The notes beneath the pieces were generated by a model. That model was given only the letters and a program-made list of their open reading frames with translations, was not told the origin of the DNA and did not search any database. The translations under genes were made by a program, and so were the position numbers. This document shows positions 11,825 through 23,758 of a DNA stretch of 64,000 nucleotides, piece by piece; position 1 is the stretch's first letter; each line of letters starts with the position of its first letter. The stretch lies in the NCBI GenBank assembly GCA_022393335.1, contig JAJEKB010021828.1:116074-180073 (forward strand). The letters are read 5' to 3'. Source of the DNA: Macrotrachela quadricornifera. Taxonomy: Eukaryota; Rotifera; Eurotatoria; Philodinida; Philodinidae.

Positions 11825-12221
11825 ATGGGACGTGTTTTTCTTGAACATCTTGGTGGTCAACGAATATTTTCATGTGCACATTGTGATACACCATTAACAA
11901 ATCGTAATGAATTAGTTTCAACAAGATTTACAGGTGCAACTGGTCGAGCTTTTTTATTTAGTCGAGTTGTTAATACAAAACAAAGTACTGTACAAGAACG
12001 AGTAATAAAAAGCAAATATTTTATTTTAATTCGACTAAAAAAAAACAAATATTATTTAGATGATGTTAACTGGTCGACATTTTGTTCGAGATATAAGCTG
12101 TAAAAAATGTGATGTTAAACTTGGTTGGATGTATGAATTTGCAACAGAAGAATCACAGCGATATAAAGAAGGACGAGTAATTCTTGAACGTGCATTAATT
12201 AATGAAAGTGATGGTTTTTAA
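11825..12221 (+). CDS. YPEL5: Yippee-like zinc-binding protein YPEL5
   Basis: Two exons, 11825-12001 and 12060-12221, joined across a 58-bp intron to give 112 aa (human YPEL5 is 121). The sequence is very close to vertebrate YPEL5: the start [11 protein letters not shown], the zinc motif CAHC (first CxxC), [12 protein letters not shown], and the second CxxC (CKKC) followed by [19 protein letters not shown]. The four cysteines that bind zinc in the Yippee fold are present. YPEL5 is known as a component of the CTLH/GID E3 ubiquitin-ligase complex. The Met chosen is the conserved family start, leaving at most a 2-nt leader if the AG at 11821-11822 is used. The C-terminus stops slightly earlier than in vertebrates. 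Confidence 0.96.
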
Positions 12222-12278
12222 AAACTCCATTTTATTTTGTTTCTTGTTTTTGTTTTTGTTTTCTTTTGAAAAGAATAG

Positions 12279-12355
12279 AATAAATCATTTTGAAAAGGAA
12301 AAAATTTCTTTCCGTTCTTTTTTTTTTAGATTATATCTGATTATTTTGAAATGTA
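12279..12355 (+). promoter_or_regulatory. poly(A) signal followed by polypyrimidine-AG, intercistronic
   Basis: AATAAA at 12279-12284 lies 58 bp after the YPEL5 stop. A T-rich tract at 12305-12327 ends in AG (12328-12329). The next gene's ATG is at 12356. A poly(A) signal followed at about 45 bp by a strong acceptor is the arrangement seen between cistrons of trans-spliced operons, as in nematode SL2-type operons. A cis-spliced 5'UTR intron inside the YPEL5 unit is the alternative. Confidence 0.45.
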
Positions 12356-15300
12356 ATGGTCGGGATTAAAGATAAATTAAAAATTGAAATTATTGAGCAT
12401 AATAATGAAGTAAGAGAACGTTTTTCTTATGATGTATACAGACTGTACAAAAATGTTTGTACTATTTTTTATTTTGCATATATCTCGGCATAAGTAAATG
12501 ATATGACAGTACTATTTCCAACAGTGATGAGCATAATAAAAAATGTTTTGAAAGACTTTTTTGTCTTTCATTTGGGATTCGTCGGTACAGCTTATGTAAA
12601 GCTTTTGATGGTGTATTTTTGAAAAATAAATTCAACACTTTTATCATTTACCTATGCCGAAATATACATAAAATAAAAAATGTTGTAAATATCTTGATAT
12701 TTATTTGGTATTTAGAATTTGTTTATATTTTAGGTTCTTCCAATATTAATTCGTCACATAGGAGCTAATTTTAAATCAGGAGAAGATGTTGCATTAGTTA
12801 GATTTGATAGTTATGCTGATTTTCTTGTACCAAAAGATGTTCAAGCTGATGAAATTGAAACATTAGATCATCTTGTTGAGTATGTTATAAGAAAATTATA
12901 TTTATGAATAATTAAAAGAAGAAATTTTTATTTATATAGTTCGATTGATAATCAATGTTGGATTCTTCCAGCTGTTTATCGAGGTTATATAACAAAAATT
13001 TTTTGGTTTAAACCACCTTGGGCACATCAATTTCAAGATGGAAAATATCAATTACAAGTTGGCAAATGTCAACAGACTGGAGTATTAAAGTAAGTCTATT
13101 CAAATAATTCAGATTTTTCATGAAAACCTATAATAACTACTTTGCTATGGAATATTCAGATTGAAATTTTGATTTTTTTATGTTTTTGACGTATTTTAGT
13201 ATTTCATAGTTTTCTACAGAACAAAAGATATACATCTACGTATTGTTGGGTCTGCTTAGGATAGGCATAGGCAGTCATTTTTAAGTTTTTCAAGAGAAAG
13301 TTTCATTTTCTAAGCAAGAATTGCAGTTATGAAATATATTGCTCATTTGTTTTATATCATCGCCCTATCCATTTAGCTAAGTCATTGTTTGCTAATTCTT
13401 ATTATCTTTCAAGATATTCATAATAAAAATATATTATTTTCTTTAAAGTTTAATATATCTATCTTGTATAAATACATAGGATTCTCAATTTATAAATATT
13501 TCTTCGAATTAGTTCAGTTCGATTTATATGATTTCTTTGTCTTTGTCGTCATACTCTTCTATTTTCATTCAAATTGTAACATAGTATTACTATGTAAAAA
13601 TTTATATAAGTAAGCTAAACATAGAATAACGTATGCAAAGCACGGGATGATTGAAACAGTTCACAGCTTGTCCTGAGCTTCTGCTAACTAGAATTATCAC
13701 TATTTAAAAAAAAAAATAAAATCAAAAATAATCATTCATTTCATTAATAACTATGTCTCATCCTACGTCAATTTTTTTCTAATTCACTGTTACATATTTA
13801 TGTATTTTTTATTAGTCCATTATGCACTTGCACACATCAACTGTCATATGTCAATAAGTTTTTATTAAAATTTTATTAATTGCTCTGTTATGAAACACAA
13901 TAGATATTGATCCCAATAATGATTATGATCATGGTGATTTTCACTTTGGTATTAGTTATAAACGAAAGAAAACAGACAAATGATTGCACATATTCATACA
14001 TAATGCGATATGCTTCTTAACGATAATTCTTTGTTAGAAAATCTATAAAAACACGAAGGACTATAGATACTCAAAAGTTTACAATAGTCTAGAATAGATC
14101 AGTTAAAAAGATATTTCACTTGCTATTTTTTTTTTATTGTGACTGGTGTAATCATTTAAAAACACAAAACTCAATATTAAACTAACAGAATTGAAATTCG
14201 ATTCTATTCATAATTTAATCTAGGACAAATCTATTTCAACGATTATAGGTAATGCTAATAAATATATTGCTATAGTATAAACAAGCTTAATTTACTCGAT
14301 TAGTTTGCAAATATTTTATTAAATATTTCTTTAATTATTAATTGATTGAAACTTTTTTTTGTTGTTTAGAATTGCTTCAAATAATCCATATTTTACTTCA
14401 AATTGTGTTTATTCATCAATTGATAAACTTTCAAATATTCATACAGTTGATATATATGTTTCAACAGCTGGTTTAGCAAAAAATTATTCAACAATTATAG
14501 AAAAACCTCATCCACCAATATATGATAATGATAGTGGTAGTGAAAGTCTTGATGCTGATAATCGAAAAAAAAGTAAATTATCTACAAATGAAATAAATCA
14601 TAAAGATCAAATAAAACGTGTATATCCACTTGATGCAACAATAATTGATCAATTACTTGAAACAAGACAATTTCTAATTGATATTGATTTATCATTTTTT
14701 TCAACTGATGATTTTATACGTAAACAATTTGATGAAAATGAATATGAAATTCTTCGTTATGTTTATACACGTATTGTACAAGATCATTCTGATATTGAAA
14801 TTCAACGTTATATAACAGCACGTGAAAGTGCATTAGAACAAATACGTACATTAATGGATGAATATTTAACTGATCCAAAATTAGATCAAACAATACTTAT
14901 TGAGTATAATTATTAAATAATTTTTATTTTTTTAAATTAAATTTTGTTTTTTTTATTCTAGTAATCCTTATTTATCAGCATTAATAGCTATTATTCGTTA
15001 TAAAAAATTAAATTGGAAAGCAATTCATAATTATGGAATGCATTTATCAGATACAAGACCACCATTACATGTATCTTCAGAAGAAATGATTATATATTTA
15101 AATGAAGCAATGACAAAAATTTTGCAATCAATTAAAAAAGATCCTATACTTATTACTATTTCAAGGTAAATTATTATTATTATTAGATTTGCCTATGGAA
15201 AAAATAAAATAAAATATGAATAAAAATTATGAAATCAAGACTATATTATCTAATTATAACATAATAAAACTAATAACATAAACAAATTTAATAGATAGAC

Positions 15301-15806
15301 GAACTTTTCCTTACTCTTGTTCATGTTTACATACATTTCGAATTTTTATTGTGTATATATTTAGATGTGTTGATGATGGTCATTGTTCATTAGAACAAGC
15401 TAATTTAATTCAACGATATGTTGAAAAAAAATTTCGAATATTATATAAAATTGATGAAACTATTGGTAAAAGTTTATTAACAAATGATGATAATGATGAT
15501 GAACCTGATGAAGAAGAAACTAAAGAACGAAAACCAATGATTATATCTGATGATGAAAATAGTCATTTATCAACAAATGGTGCAATAACAGATCGACCAA
15601 TAATAACGAATGAAAATTCTCTTTCTAGTCAAATACCTAATACAAATAAAATTTTACCATCAATTAATGATAATGATGTAGCTTTATCACCATCATTAGA
15701 TCTGAATAATAGAATTTCACCATCACCACCAAAAGAAAATCCATCACCAGGTGAAATAACAAAAGCAATATCACCATCATCACTTTCAGAAGCATCTCCT
15801 ATATGA
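12356..15806 (+). CDS. C5orf22: UPF0489 family protein (C5orf22 homologue)
   Basis: Six exons: 12356-12409, 12734-12879, 12940-13089, 14370-14903, 14962-15165 and 15365-15806, giving 509 aa with all phases consistent. It matches the UPF0489/C5orf22 family: IRHIGANF near the start, FDSYADFLVP (family FDSHPDLLIP), WILPAVYRGYITKIFWF followed by PWAHQ, and LIDIDLSFFS with EYEILR downstream (family LDIDLDFFS). These aspartate/histidine-containing blocks suggest a metal-dependent hydrolase-like core, but the biochemical role is not known. The C-terminal ~100 residues are low-complexity, acidic then Ser/Pro-rich, and poorly conserved. Intron 1 (324 bp) carries a MITE-like element and intron 3 is 1280 bp, both long for this window. 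Confidence 0.9.
12464..12681. mobile_element. MITE-like element with 40-bp terminal inverted repeats
   Basis: 12464-12503 and 12642-12681 are inverted copies with about four mismatches in 40 positions. The ends begin ATTTTTTATTTT and share TCGGCATA.GTAAATGATA. The unit is 218 bp and has no coding capacity. It lies wholly within intron 1 of the UPF0489 gene. A small non-autonomous DNA transposon is the simplest reading. Confidence 0.65.
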
Positions 15807-17227
15807 AACTAAATTTTTTTTGTGTTGTTTCTTTTTTCTTTTTGTCTTTGTATATTTATAAATTGTATTATCAAAGCTTAGCTATGTTTGTATGTATACT
15901 ATTCTATAGTTGTTTGTATTTTGATGTTAAGTCAAAAAAAAAGAATTTGTGCTTTTTTTTTGCAGTGTACCTTCTCTGTTTGAATCATATTGTTTATTAA
16001 ACATTTTGGGTTGTAAATATAAAATACTTTATGTGTTCTAGATTTATTTTTCTTTATTTGTTTAATTGAGAAGATTTTTTGGTCAATTGTATTTTTGATC
16101 TGATGTAGCGCTTATTCATCTCATCGGACAGGTTCAATTCGATTAATAAAATAAGATTTTGCTATAAAATTTTATCATGATCTAGTAAAATGGTGTATAT
16201 TAATATAAAAAAAAATTTTTGTAGTAAAAATAGGGTCTATTGTATTCCAGTAACAATAAAATTTTCAATGCAATCTAGCGAATACCATAAGAAAAATAGA
16301 GAGCAATGAGTTCTTTTAGATGAAAGTGATGCAAGTTTTGACAGTTTATTCTTAACTTTTGCGTATTATAAAGTGATTAATAAGATAAATAGGAATAAAA
16401 TTAGAATTAAATAACCGTGATCTTATAGTCATCATCAACATCAAATTCTACTTTAATTACTGCATATGTTATAAAACACAAAATCATTCTGTGGACTTTT
16501 TCACTTTTAGAAAAAAAATTTTGATGAAAATATTTCATACGAAAAACTAAAGTTTGTAGTAGATTTTGGTGTGTTGATTCTGAATACCATGTTTATTTTC
16601 CACCAAAACCTATTTTTAATAACTAAAACCTCAAAATATTAACTGTTTTTGTGGGATTTTATACAGCAATCCGCTCTCTCTTGAAATATCAGTTTTTTTG
16701 CTAACAGTAAAAAAGTCCATCGAATGATTTCATGATCTTGCATCCTTACATCAGTCTCAATAAAAAAATAATTAATACGAAAGAAATTGAGCGGGAGGGG
16801 GTGTAACCCATGGGAAAAGGGACACTTCCCATTAATAAAAATACAGGTAATTTTTAACGTTATTTTCTTGTTTCATGGACATTTAATATTTATTATGAAA
16901 ATTATCTATTGAAAAGTCATGTTATACTCTATTGATTAATATCTAATTGACACACTTTTATTTTTAACTGATTCATGTCTGAATAAAGTTATATTTAACT
17001 TCAATACAACTTATCAAATTTAATCACTTTAAAAAAAAAATTTTCTGTGTCTAAAACAGTCATGGCTATTTAAAGATCGATACTTTTCTTTTGTATACAC
17101 TATCAATAATACTCTTTCCAATGGTAGATTCTACATCGTTACATTTTTAAATTAGGTGACCGATGAATGGTCAAGCCTCAATAGATTTTATTTCAGAAAA
17201 TATGTACAAAAAAAAAGAATAAATAAT
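15807..17227. other. convergent 3' spacer
   Basis: Between two convergent genes. It contains the AT-rich 3'UTR of the UPF0489 gene and no recognisable gene or repeat. A small G-rich patch at 16790-16830 (GGGAGGGGGTGTAACCC) stands out from the AT-rich background but has no assignable function. Confidence 0.5.
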
Positions 17228-20193
17228 TCAATTAGCACTTATTACAGGTCGGTGTGTAGGCATAATCCCGTAATAATTAGCATGTGAAAGTGGACAACCA
17301 TCTCCAGTATCTCCACCAGTTCCCCACCATTTTGGAAATTCTATTTTATTATTTTGGAATATAAAAAAAATCAGAAGTACACCAATTGCAACACCACAAT
17401 CCATAGCAGCTGAAAATACATATGCAAATCGTTTCCACCACATTTTTGCATAACGGAAAAGAACAAAATTAAATATAAAACCAACTAATAACCATGATGG
17501 ATAATTACCAGGTGGAGCAGGTGGCATCATAGCTGTAGCTGATAACATAATAGGAAAATGTATATGTTTAAGCCATTTAATATTCGGAAACTTTTTCATA
17601 AAATACCATGATGGTATTGGAAGAATAGCACCAATAAGAAAACCATAAAGAAGTGGTGAATACGTTGATCCTTTACCAAACATTTTTATTGGACCTATAA
17701 AAAAAAGTATTTTATTTATTATATTAATAAAAATAAATTTTACTAACCAATAGCTCCCCAAATAACTGATGCACTAAAAAATGTATTCGCATTTGGACAT
17801 TGCCAACGTGGATTTTTTGATGTACAAATATCTGGAATACTGCTTAGTAGATAATTAGCTGTTACATAATTGATTATTCCAGCAATAACTGTACCTATTA
17901 ATTGAGTAATAAACATTGCACGAGGAGGAATCTTAAATAATTATTTTTTTGAGAAAATTTAAAAAATTATTCGAAATATTACCTTCATATAATGACCTAA
18001 TTTTAAATCAGAAATTAATAATAATGCTTGATATTGAGTAATATATCCATAGGTTTTAAATGTAACATTCGCTAATGGATCACCTGGCATTGCCACACCA
18101 GCTACGAATTCCGTAATAACATTAAGTCCTGATAAAAGATTTTCATTATTAGATAATTAAAAAAAAAAGAGTTTTTTTTTACCGATTGATTGATTTGTTA
18201 CTGCTTGAACAATACCCGTTGGTAAAAGAAAAAAGAATGCAATAGCAATAGCAACTATATAAAATTGTTAAATTTAATCATATTTTGTTATATTGAAACT
18301 TACCAAAAAGATAATACCATGGCATTAATTTCCCAAAATGACAAACAATTGCTGCTATAACAAATGCCCCAAGAAATAAAATAGTATACCTAAAATTTTT
18401 TAATAAATAATCTTAGATAAATAATTAAAAATACATACCACCATTCTGGTGCTTCTTTATAACGAGACATAAGTTTAGCATGAATATCTCCATCATGATC
18501 ATGTAAAGATGATCGAAATTGCTGTACAATTGATTTACCTTTTATCATTTTATATATAAATATTATTCTTTAAAATTGTTTCTTACCTTGATAAAGTAGA
18601 GTATGAACAATAACTGCAGCAATTGCAGCAAATGATATACCATAAGAAAAAGCAAAAATTGGTGTCATTCGTATTTCACCTAAAATATATTTATATATTT
18701 ATCATTAAAATAAAAAAATATATATATCAAACCATATTGTTTATAAGCAGTTTCATTTAATCGAAGATTGGAATTGAGTACAGCAGATATATTATAAATA
18801 TAACCATCTGCACTAAATACTCGATTACTAACAATAGGCATAGCTTTAGCATCCCATAAATTAGTATAATATGCAGCTGGTGTTATTATCCATGCTAAAA
18901 CAACAAAACCAATAAGTATATTGATTTGAGCCCTAAATTTAATAATAAAATATAAAGATAAAAAAATAAAATTTTGATTTTATTTTTTACCAAAATGGTA
19001 CAACAATAGGTGAACCAAGAAATGATACCCATGCATTCCAATCAATTTCAATTGAACCAATACCTAATCCATTTATTCCAGTAAGTTGTGCCAGTATAAT
19101 GTTATCAGGCTTAATCATACAAATCCAAGAGAAAAGTGATAAAACTGGAAAAATATATCCAGGAAACCAATACCATAAAAATTGAAAAAGAAATGCTAAG
19201 AAAAAAAATTTTAAACGTGACATTGTCCAACGTGATTTTTCTTCATTATTATCATCATCTTTATCATTATGTAAAGTACGAAAAAGTGCACAATTAACAA
19301 GATTAGCTGGCCATATCATAGCTGCTGGCCAAACAAGAAATTTTCTCATTATACCAGCCATTCCATATCCTAAAATTTGTGATGTAACAACAAATAATAT
19401 TCCAATACCAGGATTTATTTTTTGTTGATAAAATAAACGTTGAATAGTAATTACATCAATAGCATAAGCTGTACCCTATTCAATAATTAAACAAAAAAGA
19501 AAAAAGAAAAAATTTAATCTTTTTCTATTATACATCCAAATAACTTACACATCCTGTACTAGCCATTGTAGTAATAATACAATGTTCTTTAACAGTAAAT
19601 GGTCCTGGATTAAAAGAAAATTTCCATCGAAAAAATTGAAATTGTCTTCGTGGTATAAATCTAGCCATACATTTACCAAGTAAATGTGAAAGTAATTGAG
19701 CAACAAGTACACCAATAATTAATGGTGATGTTCTATACCAAAAAAATTGATTAACAAATGAAAGAACACATGTAAATGCTAAACCAAGAAATACTGATCG
19801 AAATGTTAAAACTAATACATTTGGATCATCTTTATTTGAAACATTTGCCGCTACTTCTTCAAAAGGTGATTGTTCATTTTCATTTATTTCAAGTGGTGTT
19901 GCTGAATCTTGTCGTTGATTAATATCAACTGTTAAACTATCTTTACGAAATGATACACGAAAATCATCAATATCATTTTTTGAAGTATCATTTTGTTTAA
20001 TTTTTATTTCAATATCATCAGGTAGAATTTGTGGTTTATCCTGTTCAGGAATAATTTCATTATTAATATTTATATCATCAGGTGTAAATGTTGAATTATC
20101 TTCACCATGTATATTTTCATTATGAGTTGAATTTTCATTTTCATGTTCGTTTTCATCTTCTTCGTTAGAATTCGAAGTAGGTGAACCTGCCAT
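17228..20193 (-). CDS. OPT family oligopeptide transporter
   Basis: Ten exons on the minus strand: 20193-19549, 19475-18991, 18932-18733, 18679-18587, 18538-18439, 18389-18304, 18254-18183, 18128-17983, 17931-17748 and 17694-17228. Together they give 825 aa with every junction in phase. The N-terminal ~108 residues are acidic and low-complexity. Then come family motifs: SPFEEV...DDPN (from residue 109), [51 protein letters not shown]...[29 protein letters not shown], and [10 protein letters not shown] near the C-terminus. Length and motif order match a complete fungal/plant-type OPT (proton-coupled uptake of tetra/penta- and glutathione-type peptides). Expected location is the plasma membrane with many TM segments. 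The introns are rotifer-like, so it is embedded in the host genome. The family is rare or absent in most animals. Confidence 0.95.
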
Positions 20194-21701
20194 ACCAATA
20201 ATTATGGTCTACAAGTAAATGAATACATTACATTTTATTGATATACATCATTGACTTCATCGAAATAACAAGGACGTAATGAAACAATAACATGCATATT
20301 TATTCTAATTGACAGAAGGTCTTTCTCAATCAAAAATTGCGTCGTTTATAATAACAAAAAAAAAGAAAGGAACTTGTCGAAAATTTATATACTAATTCGA
20401 ACATTACGATGACAATATCTATGACAATTATACAGAAATTTTATCATATAATTTAAGCAAAAAATGAAAATAATTTTGTGTGATTATGATATAGAACAAG
20501 ACGAGAAGAGATAAAAAGAAATTTTATCTATAAATCAAATGATGCCATCAAACATCACATATAATATGACTATGAATGAAGAATGACAATAAAATTCTAA
20601 AGAGAGAAAAATGAATAGAAATCGAAAAGTAAGCTCTTAGAACTTCCATCTATCATGTAAAATGTGTCTGTCTTATCAATAAAAATAAACGAAAAGCAAA
20701 AAAAAAAAAGAAATTTGATCCTTATGAGGGTAATATATTTAAATAGATTATATTCTTCTAAACTAATATTTCAACTTTACATAATAAAGTGATCGATGAT
20801 TGTATTATAATGCGATTTTATACGATGATACATGTACTTAATTGACCTGTTATCTAGTTTTTTTCATGTGATTTATGGCCTTGTATATATGTGGGAATAG
20901 CATGGTTGAATGCGATCAATAAATGATATGATCGAAGGTGTATGTTCAAGGAAAAGATAACAAATACACTTTTCAAAACATTACCAAGACTAATGTGTGT
21001 GGGATATTTCTCTGTTTATAATAAACACAATTTATTAATAATAAAAAAAAAAGTAAATTATTGAAAAAGTATAATGAGTCAAATTAGAAATATTTGTGAT
21101 TATATATATATGATATTCTGTATAGTTTTATTGAATTCACAATGGAAATTTGTTGATTGAACTGATAAATCAAAACAAATCGTTTAATAATACGAAAATT
21201 GTTGTATTTATATGCGAACAGTATGAAATCATCTAGACAACTCATATAAACTTTTTTTCTTCACTAAACTGTTTATGTCACCTTCATATTATTTTTATTT
21301 CTCTACTAAGTCTTCATATTTTTGTGTACACATTAAATAAAATATAAATAGACAAATAATATCGATTATTTAGTTTATTTAAAGCAATAATTTATATTGA
21401 AATTTTTTTTTCTTGACCTTGAAAATACGTTTTTTTTTAGTCAGTCGTGTGACAATATGAATAAATACTTTAATTTTTAAATTTCGAAAAATGATAAAAC
21501 TATTTTTCTTTTTCTTTCATACTTCATTTTTGATCCTATAGATCAAGAAAAGAAAAATTCCTTACTATTAAATTTTTGTTTTTCTTTTCTGATTGTTTAT
21601 CGTATATAAATAAAATGAGAAAAAATTTTTCAATTCTTTCAATTTGCTTATTCGTATAAGTAGAATTGATCAGAAAAGAGAATTACATATTTTAATATAA
21701 A
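20194..21701. other. divergent intergenic region (OPT / LIM-SAM gene)
   Basis: 1.5 kb between divergent genes, very AT-rich, with homopolymer A and T runs. It should hold both promoters. No TATA or known operator can be assigned with confidence, and no gene is seen. Confidence 0.4.
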
Positions 21702-23758
21702 ATGTTTACAACATCAACAAATGTACTATGTCCAACTTGTTCAACTACTCTTGGATTATCAGAAAAAGTTTATTTTTCACGTAAAGTAAGGAAAATATAA
21801 TGAATAAACTAATTCAATTTTCGTTCTTTTGTTATCATTATAGGCATGGCATAAAGCATGCTTTCGTTGTAAAACATGTAATGTACAATTAAATTCAGAT
21901 AATGCTAAAATACGTGACGATGAAAATCATACACTCTATTGTAATCGGTAAATAATAATAAAAAAAAACAACAACAAAAAAAATGAAAACATTTTTTAAA
22001 ATATCAACTATTATTTTTAGACATTATCCAGATGATGATACGATTTCAATGTGTAGTGAAAATTCAATAATAATGTCATCATTTGATCATAAACAAATAC
22101 GTACACAACAAACAGATGTTGATTATCCAATAAATTGGTCTGTAAATGATGTTACAAAATGGTTAAATGATATATCATTACAACAATATAGTGAAAATTT
22201 TCGTAAACATGATATTGATGGTTCAATATTAATAGATGAAATTGATGGTATTAATGATGAAGCTATTAAACAATTAATACCATCATTAGGAACTCAATTA
22301 AAATTTAAAAAAGCATTAAGAACATTACGAAAGTAAATTAAATAATACAAAAAAAAATTCTTTTTTTTTATATTTGTAATTTAGTAGTGCGAATACTTTA
22401 CAAAGACCAGGTAGTGCAGTTAAACAAGAATCAGAAGAATATCTTAAACTTTTACAAACAATTCAACAACAAGCAGAACATATTACATCACTTATATCAA
22501 CAGTTAATTCTCAGGTTTATTTAATAAATTAAAAATTTTATTAAAATATTATCTTTTTTTGAAATCTTTTTAGGCTAAACAAATTGAACAATTTGTAGCA
22601 AAAATATCAGCAATTCCAAAACCACCTCCGCCTATTGATGCATTTAATAAATCATCTTCAATTGTTCAAAATCAATTACTTGATTTACCATTAAATACAC
22701 CAAAAATAGCATTAGCATCATCTGATACTCCATTATCATCTATTCCAGCTATTGATCCAATAGCACCATCTGTATTACCATTACCAACAAATAGTAATAT
22801 TTCATTAACATCAACAACACCTGTTCCAACATCAATTGATGGTCCACAAGGTTCAACTGGTGTAACATTTCCAGCTGTTATTCATCCAAATATTGATGGT
22901 ATTGCTATAAAACCAGTTATTGATGATATATATAATTTTCAAAATTATGGTAAATATGCTGTTACAATATTTGACCAAAATTCAGAAAATGTTCTTGTAC
23001 AAACATTAGTTAATGTTGTACCAGAAAATGAAATATGTATGCCAAAAAAATTTGTTTTAAGAGATTCTATTAATAATATACTTGTTGGTGCTACGGTTAA
23101 AATAAAATTACATGATAAAATTGTTTTTACCGGTATAACTGATACAACTGGTACAGTTCATATACCATCAACATTACAAAAAAATTGTTATGATGTTGAA
23201 ATAAATGCAAGTGATGGTCAACATAAACCATCTGTATTTCGAATGATTGTTTATGAAAATCGTGGTGCAGATATAAATACACAATTTATTTGTCGACAAT
23301 TAGATAGTGATCAACTTGAAATTGTTCTTAAATGGGGTTTAATACCACGTGATCTTGATTCACATTTATTTGTTTCAGATGGACGACATGTTTATTATGA
23401 ATCAAAAATTGAAGGTAATGTTTCACTTGATTGTGATGTTACAAATGGAAATGGACCTGAAACAATTAAAATACGTCTTGAATTTGGTAAAAAATATCTT
23501 TATGTTGTTCATCGATATTCTCGTGATGGACAATTAGTTAAATCAGGTGCAACAGTTACATTTAATAATAGTGCTATAACAAATTCTTCAACTCCATATC
23601 AAATTGTTCAAATACCTGTTGTTAATCAACCTGATGCTAATTTTTGGATTGTTTGTGAAATAGATGGTACAACAAAAAATATTCGAATTTTTGAAAATGT
23701 TTTTGAAAATCATAATAATTATGCATCGGATCAAATTGGAAAAAAATATTTGAAATAA
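21702..23758 (+). CDS. LIM + SAM + DUF2135-like fusion protein
   Basis: Five exons: 21702-21785, 21844-21947, 22021-22332, 22385-22514 and 22574-23758, giving 604 aa. Residues 10-64 form one LIM zinc finger (CPTC, then H31, C34, C37, C40, C61 and H64). Residues about 100-165 form a SAM domain (INWSVNDVTKWLNDI, LGTQLKFKKALRTLRK). A short helical segment (about 170-225) and a Pro/Ser/Thr-rich linker follow. The C-terminal ~240 residues are beta-rich. From about residue 460 they carry LKWG..PRDLDSHL, with DCDVTNGNGPETI downstream, resembling the DUF2135/YfaP motif (W..DvDLhv, DvT.GyGPE). The start gives a complete LIM. No transmembrane segment or signal peptide is seen, so it is probably cytoplasmic. 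The combination suggests a scaffold, but function is unknown. Confidence 0.9.

Noticed and set aside
21983..22336. Separate small SAM-domain gene starting at 21983
   Set aside because: The Met lies in intron sequence upstream of a clear acceptor at 22020. The exon joins in phase to the LIM exons.
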